Origin: Thermococcus sp. AM4
GTDB lineage: Archaea; Methanobacteriota_B; Thermococci; Thermococcales; Thermococcaceae
Reading direction: 5' to 3'
DNA: 64,000 nt
Assembly (NCBI RefSeq): GCF_000151205.2
Contig: NC_016051.1
Coordinates: 1,922,001-1,986,000, forward strand
The notes beneath the pieces were generated by a model, which was not told the DNA's origin, did no database searches, and worked only from the letters and a program-made list of their open reading frames with translations. Made by a program: the position numbers and the translations under genes. Shown here piece after piece: positions 16,047 through 24,252 of the stretch (position 1 is its first letter; each line of letters begins with the position of its first letter).

Positions 16047-17357
16047 ATGGCGGGTATGATGGAGGTCCTTGAGGAAGTCATAGGCGAGTTTCACGAGTTC
16101 GGGGTTCCTGAGGTCAGGGAAAGGGAACTTAGCCTCCCCACAGATGTGGATGTCGCGGTCTCTGTTTACGGTCTTCGAAGGACTGGAAAAACTCATCTCC
16201 TTTATTTGACCATGAAGAAGCTAATCGGGAACGGCCTGCCAATCCAGAGGATTTTTTACATGAACTTCGAGGATGAAAGACTCGCCGGGCTCTCGGCTGG
16301 AGACTTATCGGCCATAGTCCAGCTCTACTATAAGCACAACCCCAATGCGGACGTGATGTACCTCTTCCTCGACGAGGTTCAAGTCGTTGAGGGCTGGGAG
16401 AGATTCGTGAGGCGTTTGATTGAGGGAAAGAGGGCAAAGGTTTTCATAACGGGCTCGTCCTCAAAACTGCTCTCCAAAGAGATAGCGAGTTCCCTTCGGG
16501 GAAGGACGCTGAGCTTTCAGCTGTTTCCGCTCTCGTTCCGTGAGTTTCTGGGGTTCAAAGGATTCGAGCCGGAAAAGCCCCTAACCGAGAGGAGACGTGG
16601 AATTCTCCTGCGCCTTCTTGAGGAGTACGTCGAGTATGGCGGTTTTCCGGGAATCGTGGACTATTCGCCCCCTCTGAAGATTAGAACCCTGCAGGAGTAC
16701 CTCGACCTGATAGTTTACAGGGACCTCGTTGAGCGCTACGGGGTGGGGAAGGTCTCAGCTTTGAAGGCCCTGATAAGGGTTCTGGCCAGGAACTTCGCGA
16801 GAAAGGCTTCAATCAGGAAGCTCCACTCCCTCGTCTCTTCAACTGGCGTTAAGGTCAGCAGGCCGACACTTGCTGAGTACCTCGCCTACCTTGAGGACAT
16901 CGGCTTCGTTCTCCCTGTCAGAAAATACCATCCGAGCGACGTTGAGTCATTGAGAAGCCAGCCGAAGCTCTACATAGTAGATATTGGCTTCGCAACGGCC
17001 CTTGGAGTCGAAGACACCGGTTACAGGATTGAGAACATCGTCGCCATCGAGCTCCTGAGGAGAAAGCACTACTTCGAGCCGAGGCTTGAGGTTCATTACT
17101 GGGAAGATGGGAGGGGAGAGGTGGACTTCGTGGTTTCGCTTGGGGGGAAGGTTAAGGAATTGATACAGGTCAGCTATGCCCTTGATGAACCTCAAACCCG
17201 TGAGAGGGAACTCCGGGCACTCCTAAGGGCATCAGAGGCACTCCACTGTCGGAATCTGACGGTCGTAACGTGGGGGGAAGAAGGGGTTGAGGAAATCGGC
17301 GGAAAGAGGATTCGCTTTATCCCCCTCTGGCGGTGGCTCCTCGGGGTATACCGATAG
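16047..17357 (+). CDS. AAA_14/DUF4143 ATPase
   Basis: A 436-residue member of the archaeal P-loop ATPase group. Walker A is GLRRTGKT at 42-49, Walker B is LFLDEVQ near 108-114, and a sensor-like TGSSSKLL follows near 135. The C-terminal half has a winged-helix region (about 260-300) and a DUF4143 domain with a PD-(D/E)XK-like core (EVDFVVS near 353). Members are common, patchily distributed and of unknown function; links to mobile elements or stress have been suggested for the family. It is monocistronic behind three phased repeats, which points to tight, perhaps self, regulation. Confidence 0.85.
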   Translation: MAGMMEVLEEVIGEFHEFGVPEVRERELSLPTDVDVAVSVYGLRRTGKTHLLYLTMKKLIGNGLPIQRIFYMNFEDERLAGLSAGDLSAIVQLYYKHNPNADVMYLFLDEVQVVEGWERFVRRLIEGKRAKVFITGSSSKLLSKEIASSLRGRTLSFQLFPLSFREFLGFKGFEPEKPLTERRRGILLRLLEEYVEYGGFPGIVDYSPPLKIRTLQEYLDLIVYRDLVERYGVGKVSALKALIRVLARNFARKASIRKLHSLVSSTGVKVSRPTLAEYLAYLEDIGFVLPVRKYHPSDVESLRSQPKLYIVDIGFATALGVEDTGYRIENIVAIELLRRKHYFEPRLEVHYWEDGRGEVDFVVSLGGKVKELIQVSYALDEPQTRERELRALLRASEALHCRNLTVVTWGEEGVEEIGGKRIRFIPLWRWLLGVYR

Positions 17358-17358
17358 A

Positions 17359-17369
17359 GATAAATATTT
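17359..17369 (+). promoter_or_regulatory. TATA box of the propeller-kinase gene
   Basis: GATAAATATTT begins two bases after the ATPase stop. Transcription would start near 17390, almost at the ribosome site AGGTGA, which supports the TTG start at 17399. Confidence 0.55.
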
Positions 17370-17398
17370 TCCCACCATTTTTCCTTCAGGTGACTCCA

Positions 17399-20215
17399 TT
17401 GGCATACTGGGCCAAGACGTACGGGCCGGGCGTGGCTAATGCGGTGGCGGTTGATAAGAACGGGGATATTATTGTGGCCGGGTATGTTGAAAAAGACAAG
17501 CAGAAAGACGGCTTCGTGGCTCGGCTTGACAGGGACGGGAACGTGAAGTGGTTCAAAGCCTATGGAGGAAAAAGCACAGATGTGTTCAACGACGTTAAGA
17601 TTGCCCCCAATGGGGACGTTATAGTGGTAGGCTATACTGACAGCTTTGGTACTATCGAAAGAGATGTCTGGGTTCTCAGGCTTGACAAGAAGGGTAATGT
17701 AAGATGGCAGAAGACCTACGGGGGAAGCGACTGGGATGAGGCTTACGCGGTTGCCGTAGCGCCAAACGGAGACATCATCGTGGCCGGCATCACTGAAAGC
17801 TTCGGTGCTGGTAGAGAGGATGTTTGGGTTCTCAGACTTGATGGGAATGGTGATGTAAAATGGCAGAAGACTTACGGTGGTAAAGCTTGGGATGAGGCTT
17901 ACGCGGTTGCAATAGCTGAAAATGGGGACATCATCGTTGCTGGTGCTACTAAAAGCTTTGGCACCGGGAGAAGTGACGTTTGGGTTCTTAGGCTTGATAG
18001 CGAGGGCAACGTGAAATGGCAGAAGACTTACGGTGGAAGCTATGATGATGAGGCTAACGCTGTTGCTATCGCACCAAACGGGGACATTATTGTCGCAGGC
18101 GTAATTATTGTCGACATCAATACTGATGATAGTCGGGATGCTTGGATTTGGGTTCTTAGGCTTGATAGCGAGGGCAACGTGAAATGGCAGAAAGTTTACG
18201 GGGGAACATATTGGGATAAGACTAACGCGGCTGTCATTGTCCCAAACGGGGACATTATAGTAGTTGGAGAGACTTGGAGCTTCGGCGCTGGGAGAAGTAA
18301 CTTTTGGATTCTTAGGCTTGACCCTAATGGGGACGTTAAATGGCAGAAAACTTACGGCGGGAGCGGCTACGAGGAGGCATGTGCGGTTGCCATTGCCCCA
18401 AACGGAGACATTATCGTTGCTGGTGCCACTAACAGCTTTAGCGCTGATGATAGTGACGTTTGGGTTCTCAGGCTTCCGCCTAGTGGAAGCTTGCCGGGCT
18501 GTGACTTCTGTGGCAACTCGAACGCCCAAGTAGCAGATACAAGTGCCGTTGTTTATGATACAAATTGTGAAGTCCTGAGTGGAGTCAGGACGTATTATGG
18601 TAAAGTCGGGTTAATCCGCAAGAGATGGGAGTGGCGCACCGAGAAAGTATCTCTTGTTGTAATGGGTTCAAACGCCATAGTCAGATCCCTCAACGTAACA
18701 CCCAAAGTCCAGTGTTATCTCGACCGGAAACTCCTCAAACAAAACATCCAGAACTCCCTCTCAATCAAAATCTCCCAGCTCGTCAAAGAACTTGACTCAG
18801 TTCTCAAGCTCACGGTTAGTAATAACTTTTCAAACTACCTAAAGCTAACCCTCGACTTCTCGTCCAACGACTTCCTCGAAATTGAGTCATCGGTTTTGAA
18901 ACTTCCAGCCCTGAGCAGGGGCAAAAAGGTCACGAAAACGCTGACAGTCACTCCAAAGTACGCTGGAAACTTCGACCTCAGAGTCAAAATCAATGCCATA
19001 GTAGATGGGATAGGAGTCAAGGACGAGAGAGTCATTCCGGTGGAAGTCAGGGAGAAGACGGTAACGCCTCAACCTGTAACTCCTGTCACGCCCGCAACAC
19101 CGGTAACGCCTTCCCAGTCTTACCCGTCCCTAACGGCATTCCCGGCGGAGCTGTTGAGCGTTTACGAGCCGCTGGAGGAGCTCGGCAAGGGCGGCTTTGC
19201 AAGAGTTTTCAAGGTCAAACGCAAGAGGGATGGCGAAATTGTCGCAGTAAAAATCCCGCTCAGCCTTGACCCGGCAACTGGCAAATCCTTCCTGAGGGAG
19301 ATAGAGAACTGGACTAAGCTCAAGCACCCGAACATCGTCAGGGTTTACGACTACAACATTCTGCCAGTGCCGTTCTTCGAAATGGAGTACTGCGAGAGCT
19401 CGCTTGAGAAGCTGCCCAAACCGATGGAACCGAGGGAGGTGGCTTTGCTTATCTTTAACATCGCCGAAGGCCTCAAATACGCTCATTCCAAGGGCATTAT
19501 CCACAGGGATTTGAAGCCGAGCAACATTCTACTCAAAGCCGGAATTCCCAAGATTTCAGACTGGGGGCTCAGCAAGGTCATTAAAGAAACTCGGTCCACG
19601 ACGCTAACGAGCTTCACTCCGTTCTACGCCTCGCCCGAACAGATAAGCCGCTCGAAGTTCGGCAAGACCGACGAGAGGACTGACATCTGGCAGCTGGGAG
19701 TTATCTTCTACGAGCTCCTCACTGGGAAACTACCCTTCGAGGGGGACGACCTAGTAGAACTGAGCTTCGCCATAATCCGGGAGGACCCTTCAAAGCCCAG
19801 CGAGCTCAGCTCCCAAGCAGAACCCTTCGATGACATCGTTATGCGCTGTCTGGCGAAGCGGAAGGAAGACCGCTATCAGAACGTCGGCGAGCTTCAGGCC
19901 GAGCTTGCGTTAATCCTCGGGATGGAGTACAAGGAAGAGCTGAAGAAGTCGATAACGACCAATGACCTTTCAAGAAGCGCCTACTACGCCGGCGAGCTCG
20001 TTCTCATCAACATGAAGATTGGGGATTTGGTGGGGGCTTATAAGTACCTCGGCGACCTTGAGGTCTACGCGCGCTCTGAAGTGAAGGGCGAGATAAGCGC
20101 GCTGAAGGAGCAGGTCAGGCTCAGGCTGGAGGAAAGACTTCCGCTCCCTGTGGAACTGATTGAAAAGGCCGAGATTCTCGTTCACAAGGTTAAACTCGGC
20201 TATGGGAAACTCTAA
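17399..20215 (+). CDS. Beta-propeller/Ser-Thr protein kinase fusion
   Basis: A 938-residue protein. The TTG start follows AGGTGA by five bases. Residues 1-360 are seven repeats of about 50 residues (pattern WVLRLDxxGNVKWQKTYGG...APNGDIIVAG), which should close into a seven-bladed propeller. A spacer with several cysteines follows, then a beta-sandwich-like region (about 440-550) and a linker of TP repeats. The eukaryotic-type kinase domain runs from about 590: GKGGFA at 596, Lys618, HRD at 702-704, DWG (for DFG) at 721-723, then SPEQ. All core catalytic residues are present, so it should be active. A helical tail ends it. No signal peptide or membrane segment is visible. Confidence 0.88.
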   Translation: MAYWAKTYGPGVANAVAVDKNGDIIVAGYVEKDKQKDGFVARLDRDGNVKWFKAYGGKSTDVFNDVKIAPNGDVIVVGYTDSFGTIERDVWVLRLDKKGNVRWQKTYGGSDWDEAYAVAVAPNGDIIVAGITESFGAGREDVWVLRLDGNGDVKWQKTYGGKAWDEAYAVAIAENGDIIVAGATKSFGTGRSDVWVLRLDSEGNVKWQKTYGGSYDDEANAVAIAPNGDIIVAGVIIVDINTDDSRDAWIWVLRLDSEGNVKWQKVYGGTYWDKTNAAVIVPNGDIIVVGETWSFGAGRSNFWILRLDPNGDVKWQKTYGGSGYEEACAVAIAPNGDIIVAGATNSFSADDSDVWVLRLPPSGSLPGCDFCGNSNAQVADTSAVVYDTNCEVLSGVRTYYGKVGLIRKRWEWRTEKVSLVVMGSNAIVRSLNVTPKVQCYLDRKLLKQNIQNSLSIKISQLVKELDSVLKLTVSNNFSNYLKLTLDFSSNDFLEIESSVLKLPALSRGKKVTKTLTVTPKYAGNFDLRVKINAIVDGIGVKDERVIPVEVREKTVTPQPVTPVTPATPVTPSQSYPSLTAFPAELLSVYEPLEELGKGGFARVFKVKRKRDGEIVAVKIPLSLDPATGKSFLREIENWTKLKHPNIVRVYDYNILPVPFFEMEYCESSLEKLPKPMEPREVALLIFNIAEGLKYAHSKGIIHRDLKPSNILLKAGIPKISDWGLSKVIKETRSTTLTSFTPFYASPEQISRSKFGKTDERTDIWQLGVIFYELLTGKLPFEGDDLVELSFAIIREDPSKPSELSSQAEPFDDIVMRCLAKRKEDRYQNVGELQAELALILGMEYKEELKKSITTNDLSRSAYYAGELVLINMKIGDLVGAYKYLGDLEVYARSEVKGEISALKEQVRLRLEERLPLPVELIEKAEILVHKVKLGYGKL
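17402..18480 (+). repeat. Seven intragenic propeller repeats
   Basis: Each unit is about 50-57 codons. Some copies are nearly identical at DNA level: a 44-base stretch beginning TGGGTTCTTAGGCTTGATAG is identical at about 17981 and 18149. This indicates recent duplication or gene conversion between blades. Confidence 0.8.
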
Positions 20216-20223
20216 GGGAGCAC

Positions 20224-20232
20224 CTTTATAAA
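20224..20232 (+). promoter_or_regulatory. TATA box for the zinc-ribbon gene
   Basis: CTTTATAAA lies about 35 bases before ATG 20264, with GGTGA in the short leader. Confidence 0.5.
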
Positions 20233-20263
20233 CGTCTTCCCTTTTCTCCCTCTGGTGAGAGAC

Positions 20264-20887
20264 ATGGAGGAGTACTTCATCTGTCCCGAGTGCGGTAGCG
20301 ATGACGTTGAGGTCATCAAGGAGCGCGGAAGGGAGCTTACCCTTCGCTGTAATGAGTGCGGCAACGTCTGGCACGTGACGCTTCCGAAGCTCGTCAGGGT
20401 CCCGCTCATCGTCAGCAAGCACGAGAGGAGCTTCAAGAGCGAGGCGGAGCTTCCGGAGGGCGAGGAGATTAGGGTCGGCGACATCGTCGAGACCGAGGAG
20501 GACGAGGTAAGGATTACCGGGATTGAGCTCGAAGGCGGAAAGAGGGTGAACCGGGCGAAGGTCGGAGAGATAGTGACGCTCTGGGGCGAGAGCCTGACCT
20601 ATCCGAAGGTCATCAAGGTGTCGGTCTACATGCCGAAGGGAATAACCCAGTCCTTCCGCGTGAAAGTGCTGAGGAACGAGGAGTTCGCGGTCGGAGAGGT
20701 CGTGGAGGTTGGGGGCTACACCTTCAGGATTGAGAAGATTAAGACCGAGCGCAAGATGCTCCACCACGGAAAGGCTAAAGCCGACGAGATAGTCGCCCTC
20801 ATGGGCCACCACATTCCCCGCGCGAGGGCGAGGAGGAGCCTCACGCTATACCGGGGCTATGAGGAGGAGAATAAGGCTGAGGAGTGA
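20264..20887 (+). CDS. HVO_0476-type zinc-ribbon protein
   Basis: A 207-residue protein. The N-terminal zinc ribbon has CPECGSDD and CNECGN. The rest is a beta-rich archaeal domain of the HVO_0476 family with several GDIVE/VGEVVE turns like OB or KOW folds. Found across Euryarchaeota; probably a nucleic-acid-binding protein, but its function has not been settled. ATG 20264 is favoured over GTG 20255. Confidence 0.8.
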   Translation: MEEYFICPECGSDDVEVIKERGRELTLRCNECGNVWHVTLPKLVRVPLIVSKHERSFKSEAELPEGEEIRVGDIVETEEDEVRITGIELEGGKRVNRAKVGEIVTLWGESLTYPKVIKVSVYMPKGITQSFRVKVLRNEEFAVGEVVEVGGYTFRIEKIKTERKMLHHGKAKADEIVALMGHHIPRARARRSLTLYRGYEEENKAEE

Positions 20888-20922
20888 TGAGCTTGGCCGC
20901 TCCCGAGCCCGGGGTGAGCACG

Positions 20923-21102
20923 ATGGAGAGAAAGACTGTTTATCGTCTCCTCCTCATCCTCGTTCTCGTTCTGACGGTTTTCTACACCCTCGGACTCGTG
21001 GGGGTTGTCCCGTTCAGGGTGAGCTACTACATCACCGTTTTCATGATAATCCTCTTCGTCGTCCTGAGGTGGGACTACCACAGGGGGAAGGGTCGTGGGT
21101 GA
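20923..21102 (+). CDS. Small two-span membrane protein
   Basis: A 59-residue protein with two hydrophobic spans (about 6-24 and 30-48) and a basic tail RWDYHRGKGRG. ATG 20923 follows GGGGTGAGCA. A longer reading from 20887 exists but its N-terminus is not hydrophobic. No family recognised. It lies between the zinc-ribbon gene and cbiZ on the same strand, probably in one transcript. Confidence 0.6.
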   Translation: MERKTVYRLLLILVLVLTVFYTLGLVGVVPFRVSYYITVFMIILFVVLRWDYHRGKGRG

Positions 21103-21112
21103 GGGCTTTGTG

Positions 21113-21688
21113 ATGCACTTCCCCAGGCCGATGCTCGCCCTCAGCAACGCCCCTCACAGGGGTGGACTGGCAAGGGCCAACGGCTTCTTCTTTATGAAGG
21201 TTCCCAAGAACTACTCGGGTGATTACAGGAAGGACTGCCTCGCCTTCGAGCGGGAAAACGGCCTGAAGAACTTCGTGGGCTTCATGACCGCCGCGGACAT
21301 TGGCAAAGTTCTGTCGATTTCGAGGAGCGGGAGCGTTACTGCCTACGTTACTGCCGGAATCACAAATCCGGCCATAGCCGGAGAAGAGCCACCTCCCTGG
21401 GAACCGGGAACGATAAACATCGTCCTCGTCATCGATGAGGGCCTTACCGTCGGCGCGATGGCCAACGCGATAATGACCGCAACCGAAGCGAAGACCTACA
21501 CCCTCCTGAGCCTCGGCTACAACGCGACCGGGACTACGAGCGATGGAATTGGGATCTTTGCCTTTAAGGGAGAAAAGGAGTGGGCCGGAACCGCGACGGA
21601 GCTCGGGATAAGCATAGGGAAGGCCGTGAGGGATGCCCTCGCCGAGAGCCTGAGAAAGTGGGAGATTGCCAGGGTTAATGGCAGTTAG
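21113..21688 (+). CDS. cbiZ: Adenosylcobinamide amidohydrolase CbiZ
   Basis: A 191-residue enzyme that removes the aminopropanol side chain of adenosylcobinamide, letting salvaged corrinoids re-enter the archaeal path as adenosylcobyric acid. Family features seen are the SNAPHRGG start, the FMTAADI region, the AYVTAGITNPA motif near 78 and the GTTSDG near 143. ATG 21113 is used; GTG 21095 and GTG 21110 are alternatives. It complements cbiB, cobY, cobS and cobT further along the window. Confidence 0.9.
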   Translation: MHFPRPMLALSNAPHRGGLARANGFFFMKVPKNYSGDYRKDCLAFERENGLKNFVGFMTAADIGKVLSISRSGSVTAYVTAGITNPAIAGEEPPPWEPGTINIVLVIDEGLTVGAMANAIMTATEAKTYTLLSLGYNATGTTSDGIGIFAFKGEKEWAGTATELGISIGKAVRDALAESLRKWEIARVNGS

Positions 21689-21690
21689 TA

Positions 21691-22494
21691 TCATACCCCA
21701 TCATCCGACCTCACCGTGAGGAGCCTGTAAAAGCCCAGGCCCATCATCGCCAGAAAGCCGAAGAGAACGTAGTTTATCGAGCTCGCCGAAATGGAGCCGA
21801 TGTTGTAGAGGAGCACCGCGATGAACACCATCACCAGGCCGGCGCTCATGATTGTGTTGAACTCGAACCAGCCCCTCCGGGTTACGCCCGCGCTTACCCT
21901 CGCGAAGAAGCCCGGATCTTTGGCGAGGAAAGTCAGTGAGAAGGGAAGCAGCCAGCCGAGGACTGGAAACACGATTAACCCCGAGAATTTGTCCATGTAG
22001 CCGTTCGGCTCTCCGCTCGCGCTGAAGTGCACCGCCACCCGCTCAGGGAGCCTATCCCAAAAAAGGGCAACCAGCAGGAGATAGAACCCCAAAAGGCCGA
22101 GCTGGACGAGGAGGTAGGGCCTTATGCCTGTTCTCTCCACTTCCCCCTTTGCCGGCGGCTTCTCGGGGGCCTCTACCGAGAGTTCCTCAAGCTCGTACTC
22201 CCTTTTCGCCATCCACGTCCCGATTATAACTTCGGAAAGCACGAAGACCAGCATCGTCAGGATGAACGGCGTGAGGGGAAAGCCGTGAAGGGCCAGAACA
22301 AGCAGGAGAAGCGAGTATGCGACGGAGTAGAGCCCGGTAAAGGTGTTCACCTTCCTCCAAACCCTGTCCGAGTGCCACGTGTAGCCGACGCGGAAGCCTA
22401 TCATCCTGTTCCTCCTGTTCCTGAAGGCGAGGGTTACCAGCCCCGACCCAAGCAGGAGGAGCGACACAAAAATCTCGAAGGCCTTTTCGCTCAT
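21691..22494 (-). CDS. SdpI/DUF1648 membrane protein
   Basis: A 267-residue protein with about seven membrane spans. The N-terminal half shows the SdpI signature (RNRMIGFRVGYTW followed by VWRKVN); the second half holds a DUF1648 domain (PERVAVHFSASGEPNGY). In Bacillus, SdpI is an immunity and signalling protein paired with the repressor SdpR. Here the upstream partner is a PadR repressor with a four-base overlap, so the two form a comparable pair. What the archaeal protein senses is unknown. Confidence 0.8.
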   Translation of the reverse strand: MSEKAFEIFVSLLLLGSGLVTLAFRNRRNRMIGFRVGYTWHSDRVWRKVNTFTGLYSVAYSLLLLVLALHGFPLTPFILTMLVFVLSEVIIGTWMAKREYELEELSVEAPEKPPAKGEVERTGIRPYLLVQLGLLGFYLLLVALFWDRLPERVAVHFSASGEPNGYMDKFSGLIVFPVLGWLLPFSLTFLAKDPGFFARVSAGVTRRGWFEFNTIMSAGLVMVFIAVLLYNIGSISASSINYVLFGFLAMMGLGFYRLLTVRSDDGV

Positions 22495-22847
22495 TTTGAT
22501 CCCTCCATCCTCTCAAGGGTGATCTCAATAATCCTTATTTCATCATTCAGCTCCAGCAGAACTTCCTTCCCGAGGTTCGTGAGGCGGTAGTACTTCCTCG
22601 GCCTTCCGCTCACCTCGACCCAGAAGTCCTCCACCAGCTTGTACCTTTTTAAGCTCTTCAGGATGTCGTAGAGAGCTCCTTCGCTCGGGACAAGCTTTCC
22701 GTCGCTCAGCTCTCCGAGCTTTTTCCTTATCGCGTAGCCGTGGAGCTCCCCCTCTCTCTCAAGGAGCGAGAGGACTAGGTAGGAGTACAGTCCAGAACGC
22801 AGGTCCTTCCTGAGCTTTTTGAGCGCCTTTTCCCTGCCGCCGAGCAA
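22491..22847 (-). CDS. PadR-family transcriptional regulator
   Basis: A 118-residue PadR winged-helix repressor: YLVLSLLEREGELHGYAI, then SEGALYDILKSLKRYKLV and the RKYYRLT wing. The C-terminal dimer helix is short. The TTG start at 22847 follows GAGGAGGT, which supports it. The stop overlaps the start of the SdpI-like gene (ATGA), so expression is coupled, and the regulator probably controls its own operon. Confidence 0.88.
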   Translation of the reverse strand: MLGGREKALKKLRKDLRSGLYSYLVLSLLEREGELHGYAIRKKLGELSDGKLVPSEGALYDILKSLKRYKLVEDFWVEVSGRPRKYYRLTNLGKEVLLELNDEIRIIEITLERMEGSK

Positions 22848-22865
22848 CTAACGACCTCCTCTGGC

Positions 22866-23843
22866 TTACCACCGTACGGGGAGCTCTTCGTTCTCGGACT
22901 TCGCGGCCGGGAGGAGCTTCCAGAGCAGAACCAGAGATACAGCTGACATTATCCCGTACCCGGTCACCAGAACGGCCATCGATGGATTGATGTGCCAGTA
23001 GGCCGCTACGCTGTCGATGAGCCCGTGAACGGCGATCATCGCGAACAGGGCCTCCCTCCCCCAGCCGTTTCTGTAAGAGTAGGCGAAGAGTACCGTGGTG
23101 GAAGCGTGGAAGATCAGCGCGAGGGTTCTCTCGACGAGGCCCAGAACCGAACCTCCGAGAACGGACGAGAGCACCGCAACGTAAAGGGACTCCCCGAGCC
23201 CAAAACCGGCCCCGACGTAGAGGGCCCTTCCGAGGGTTTTATCGCGGGAGAGGTAGTACTTGAGGGGTTCCTGAACGAGTCCTGCCACAAAACCCGTCCA
23301 GAGGATCATGAATGCGGTGTTATCCGCTCCCAAGTACCGGGGGAGCATCTGAAGGAGGGGCTGGATTATGAGGATGGGAACGAGCAGAACCGCCCCGAGA
23401 ATGAGTTCTCCTGCGTGGAACCTCCTAAGGTAGGCCCAGATGAGGAGCAGGCCGAGCAGACCGCCGAGAACCGGGTAGATGGCGCTTCTCGGATTGAAAC
23501 TCGGGACGAGGTGAAATCCCTCCACCCTGCCATCCTTCACGGCCACGCTCACAGTGTAGCTCCCCCTCTCCGCGGTGACGCGGTAGTAGTAGATCGTGTA
23601 GTCGCCTTTCCTCTCGACCTTTTCGAGGCTGTACCCCCTGATCTCCCCGTACTGTCCCACCATCTCGGCCCGGACCGCGCTTAGGGTCTTCTCCACGATG
23701 TCGCTTCTCATAGCGGGGCTGAGGTACGGCTCGACTATCGAGTAGTTTCCGGTCTTCCAGGCTTCCATCATCGCGTCCTGCGGCGTCAGTGCCGAGACGT
23801 AGCCCAGGAAAAGCAGGAAAACGAGAAAAGCCAAATACCTCAT
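22866..23843 (-). CDS. DUF3887 plus YhfC/PrsW-like intramembrane metalloprotease
   Basis: A 325-residue protein. After a signal-type N-terminus, residues 20-115 form an extracytoplasmic DUF3887-like domain. Seven or so membrane spans follow, with the metalloprotease-like motifs VQEPLKYY, GLGESLYV, FHASTTV and VHGLIDS in the order seen in PrsW/YhfC families. It may cleave membrane regulators. Whether it acts on the neighbouring SdpI or PadR system is not shown. ATG 23843 (after GGAGTG) is preferred; an ATG at 23849 overlaps the upstream stop. Confidence 0.75.
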   Translation of the reverse strand: MRYLAFLVFLLFLGYVSALTPQDAMMEAWKTGNYSIVEPYLSPAMRSDIVEKTLSAVRAEMVGQYGEIRGYSLEKVERKGDYTIYYYRVTAERGSYTVSVAVKDGRVEGFHLVPSFNPRSAIYPVLGGLLGLLLIWAYLRRFHAGELILGAVLLVPILIIQPLLQMLPRYLGADNTAFMILWTGFVAGLVQEPLKYYLSRDKTLGRALYVGAGFGLGESLYVAVLSSVLGGSVLGLVERTLALIFHASTTVLFAYSYRNGWGREALFAMIAVHGLIDSVAAYWHINPSMAVLVTGYGIMSAVSLVLLWKLLPAAKSENEELPVRW

Positions 23844-23848
23844 CTGCA

Positions 23849-24169
23849 TCACTCCGGCTCGACCCTGACGGCCGTTCCGTAGGCGTAGACCTCGGCCATC
23901 CTCTGGCCAACGTTCGAGGTCATGAAGCGCACTCCAATTACGGCGTTTGCGCCCATCTCCTCCGCGCTCTGTATCATCCTCTGCAGGGCTATTTCCCTCG
24001 CCTGGGCCATCATCTCGGTGTACTCCTTGACTTCACCCCCGACGAGGTTTCTGAGCCCTGCTAAGATGTCCCTGCCAAGGTGAGTTGCCATGACGACCCC
24101 GCCCCTGGCGAGGCCCTTGACCTCAACAATTCGGTAGCCCGGAATCTTTTCGGTCGTGACGACTATCAT
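23849..24169 (-). CDS. YbjQ/UPF0145 family protein
   Basis: A 106-residue protein with the YbjQ pattern: TTEKIPGYRIVEVKG at the start, LVGGEVKEYTEM near 43 and ANAVIGVRF near 75. The family forms pentamers and is sometimes called heavy-metal-binding, but its role is not established. The start at 24169 matches family length; the open frame continues upstream only by chance. Confidence 0.85.
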   Translation of the reverse strand: MIVVTTEKIPGYRIVEVKGLARGGVVMATHLGRDILAGLRNLVGGEVKEYTEMMAQAREIALQRMIQSAEEMGANAVIGVRFMTSNVGQRMAEVYAYGTAVRVEPE

Positions 24170-24252
24170 ACCATCGCCCCCATACCTCGAAGTTCGAGGT
24201 ATTGTTGAGAAAAACTCCCTAAAAACTTTGCGCCGGAAAAGAAAAGAAGGGA

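Noticed and set aside
17402-18480. CRISPR array or satellite DNA
   Set aside because: Repeats are about 150-170 bases, in one coding frame, imperfect, and translate to propeller blades without spacers.
17192-18529. Long antisense frame opposite the propeller blades
   Set aside because: It is a mirror of the repetitive coding sequence on the plus strand: repeats of the same period and no start signals of its own.
20212-20812. Antisense frames opposite the zinc-ribbon gene
   Set aside because: The plus-strand gene has a promoter, a ribosome site and a known family; the antisense frames have none.
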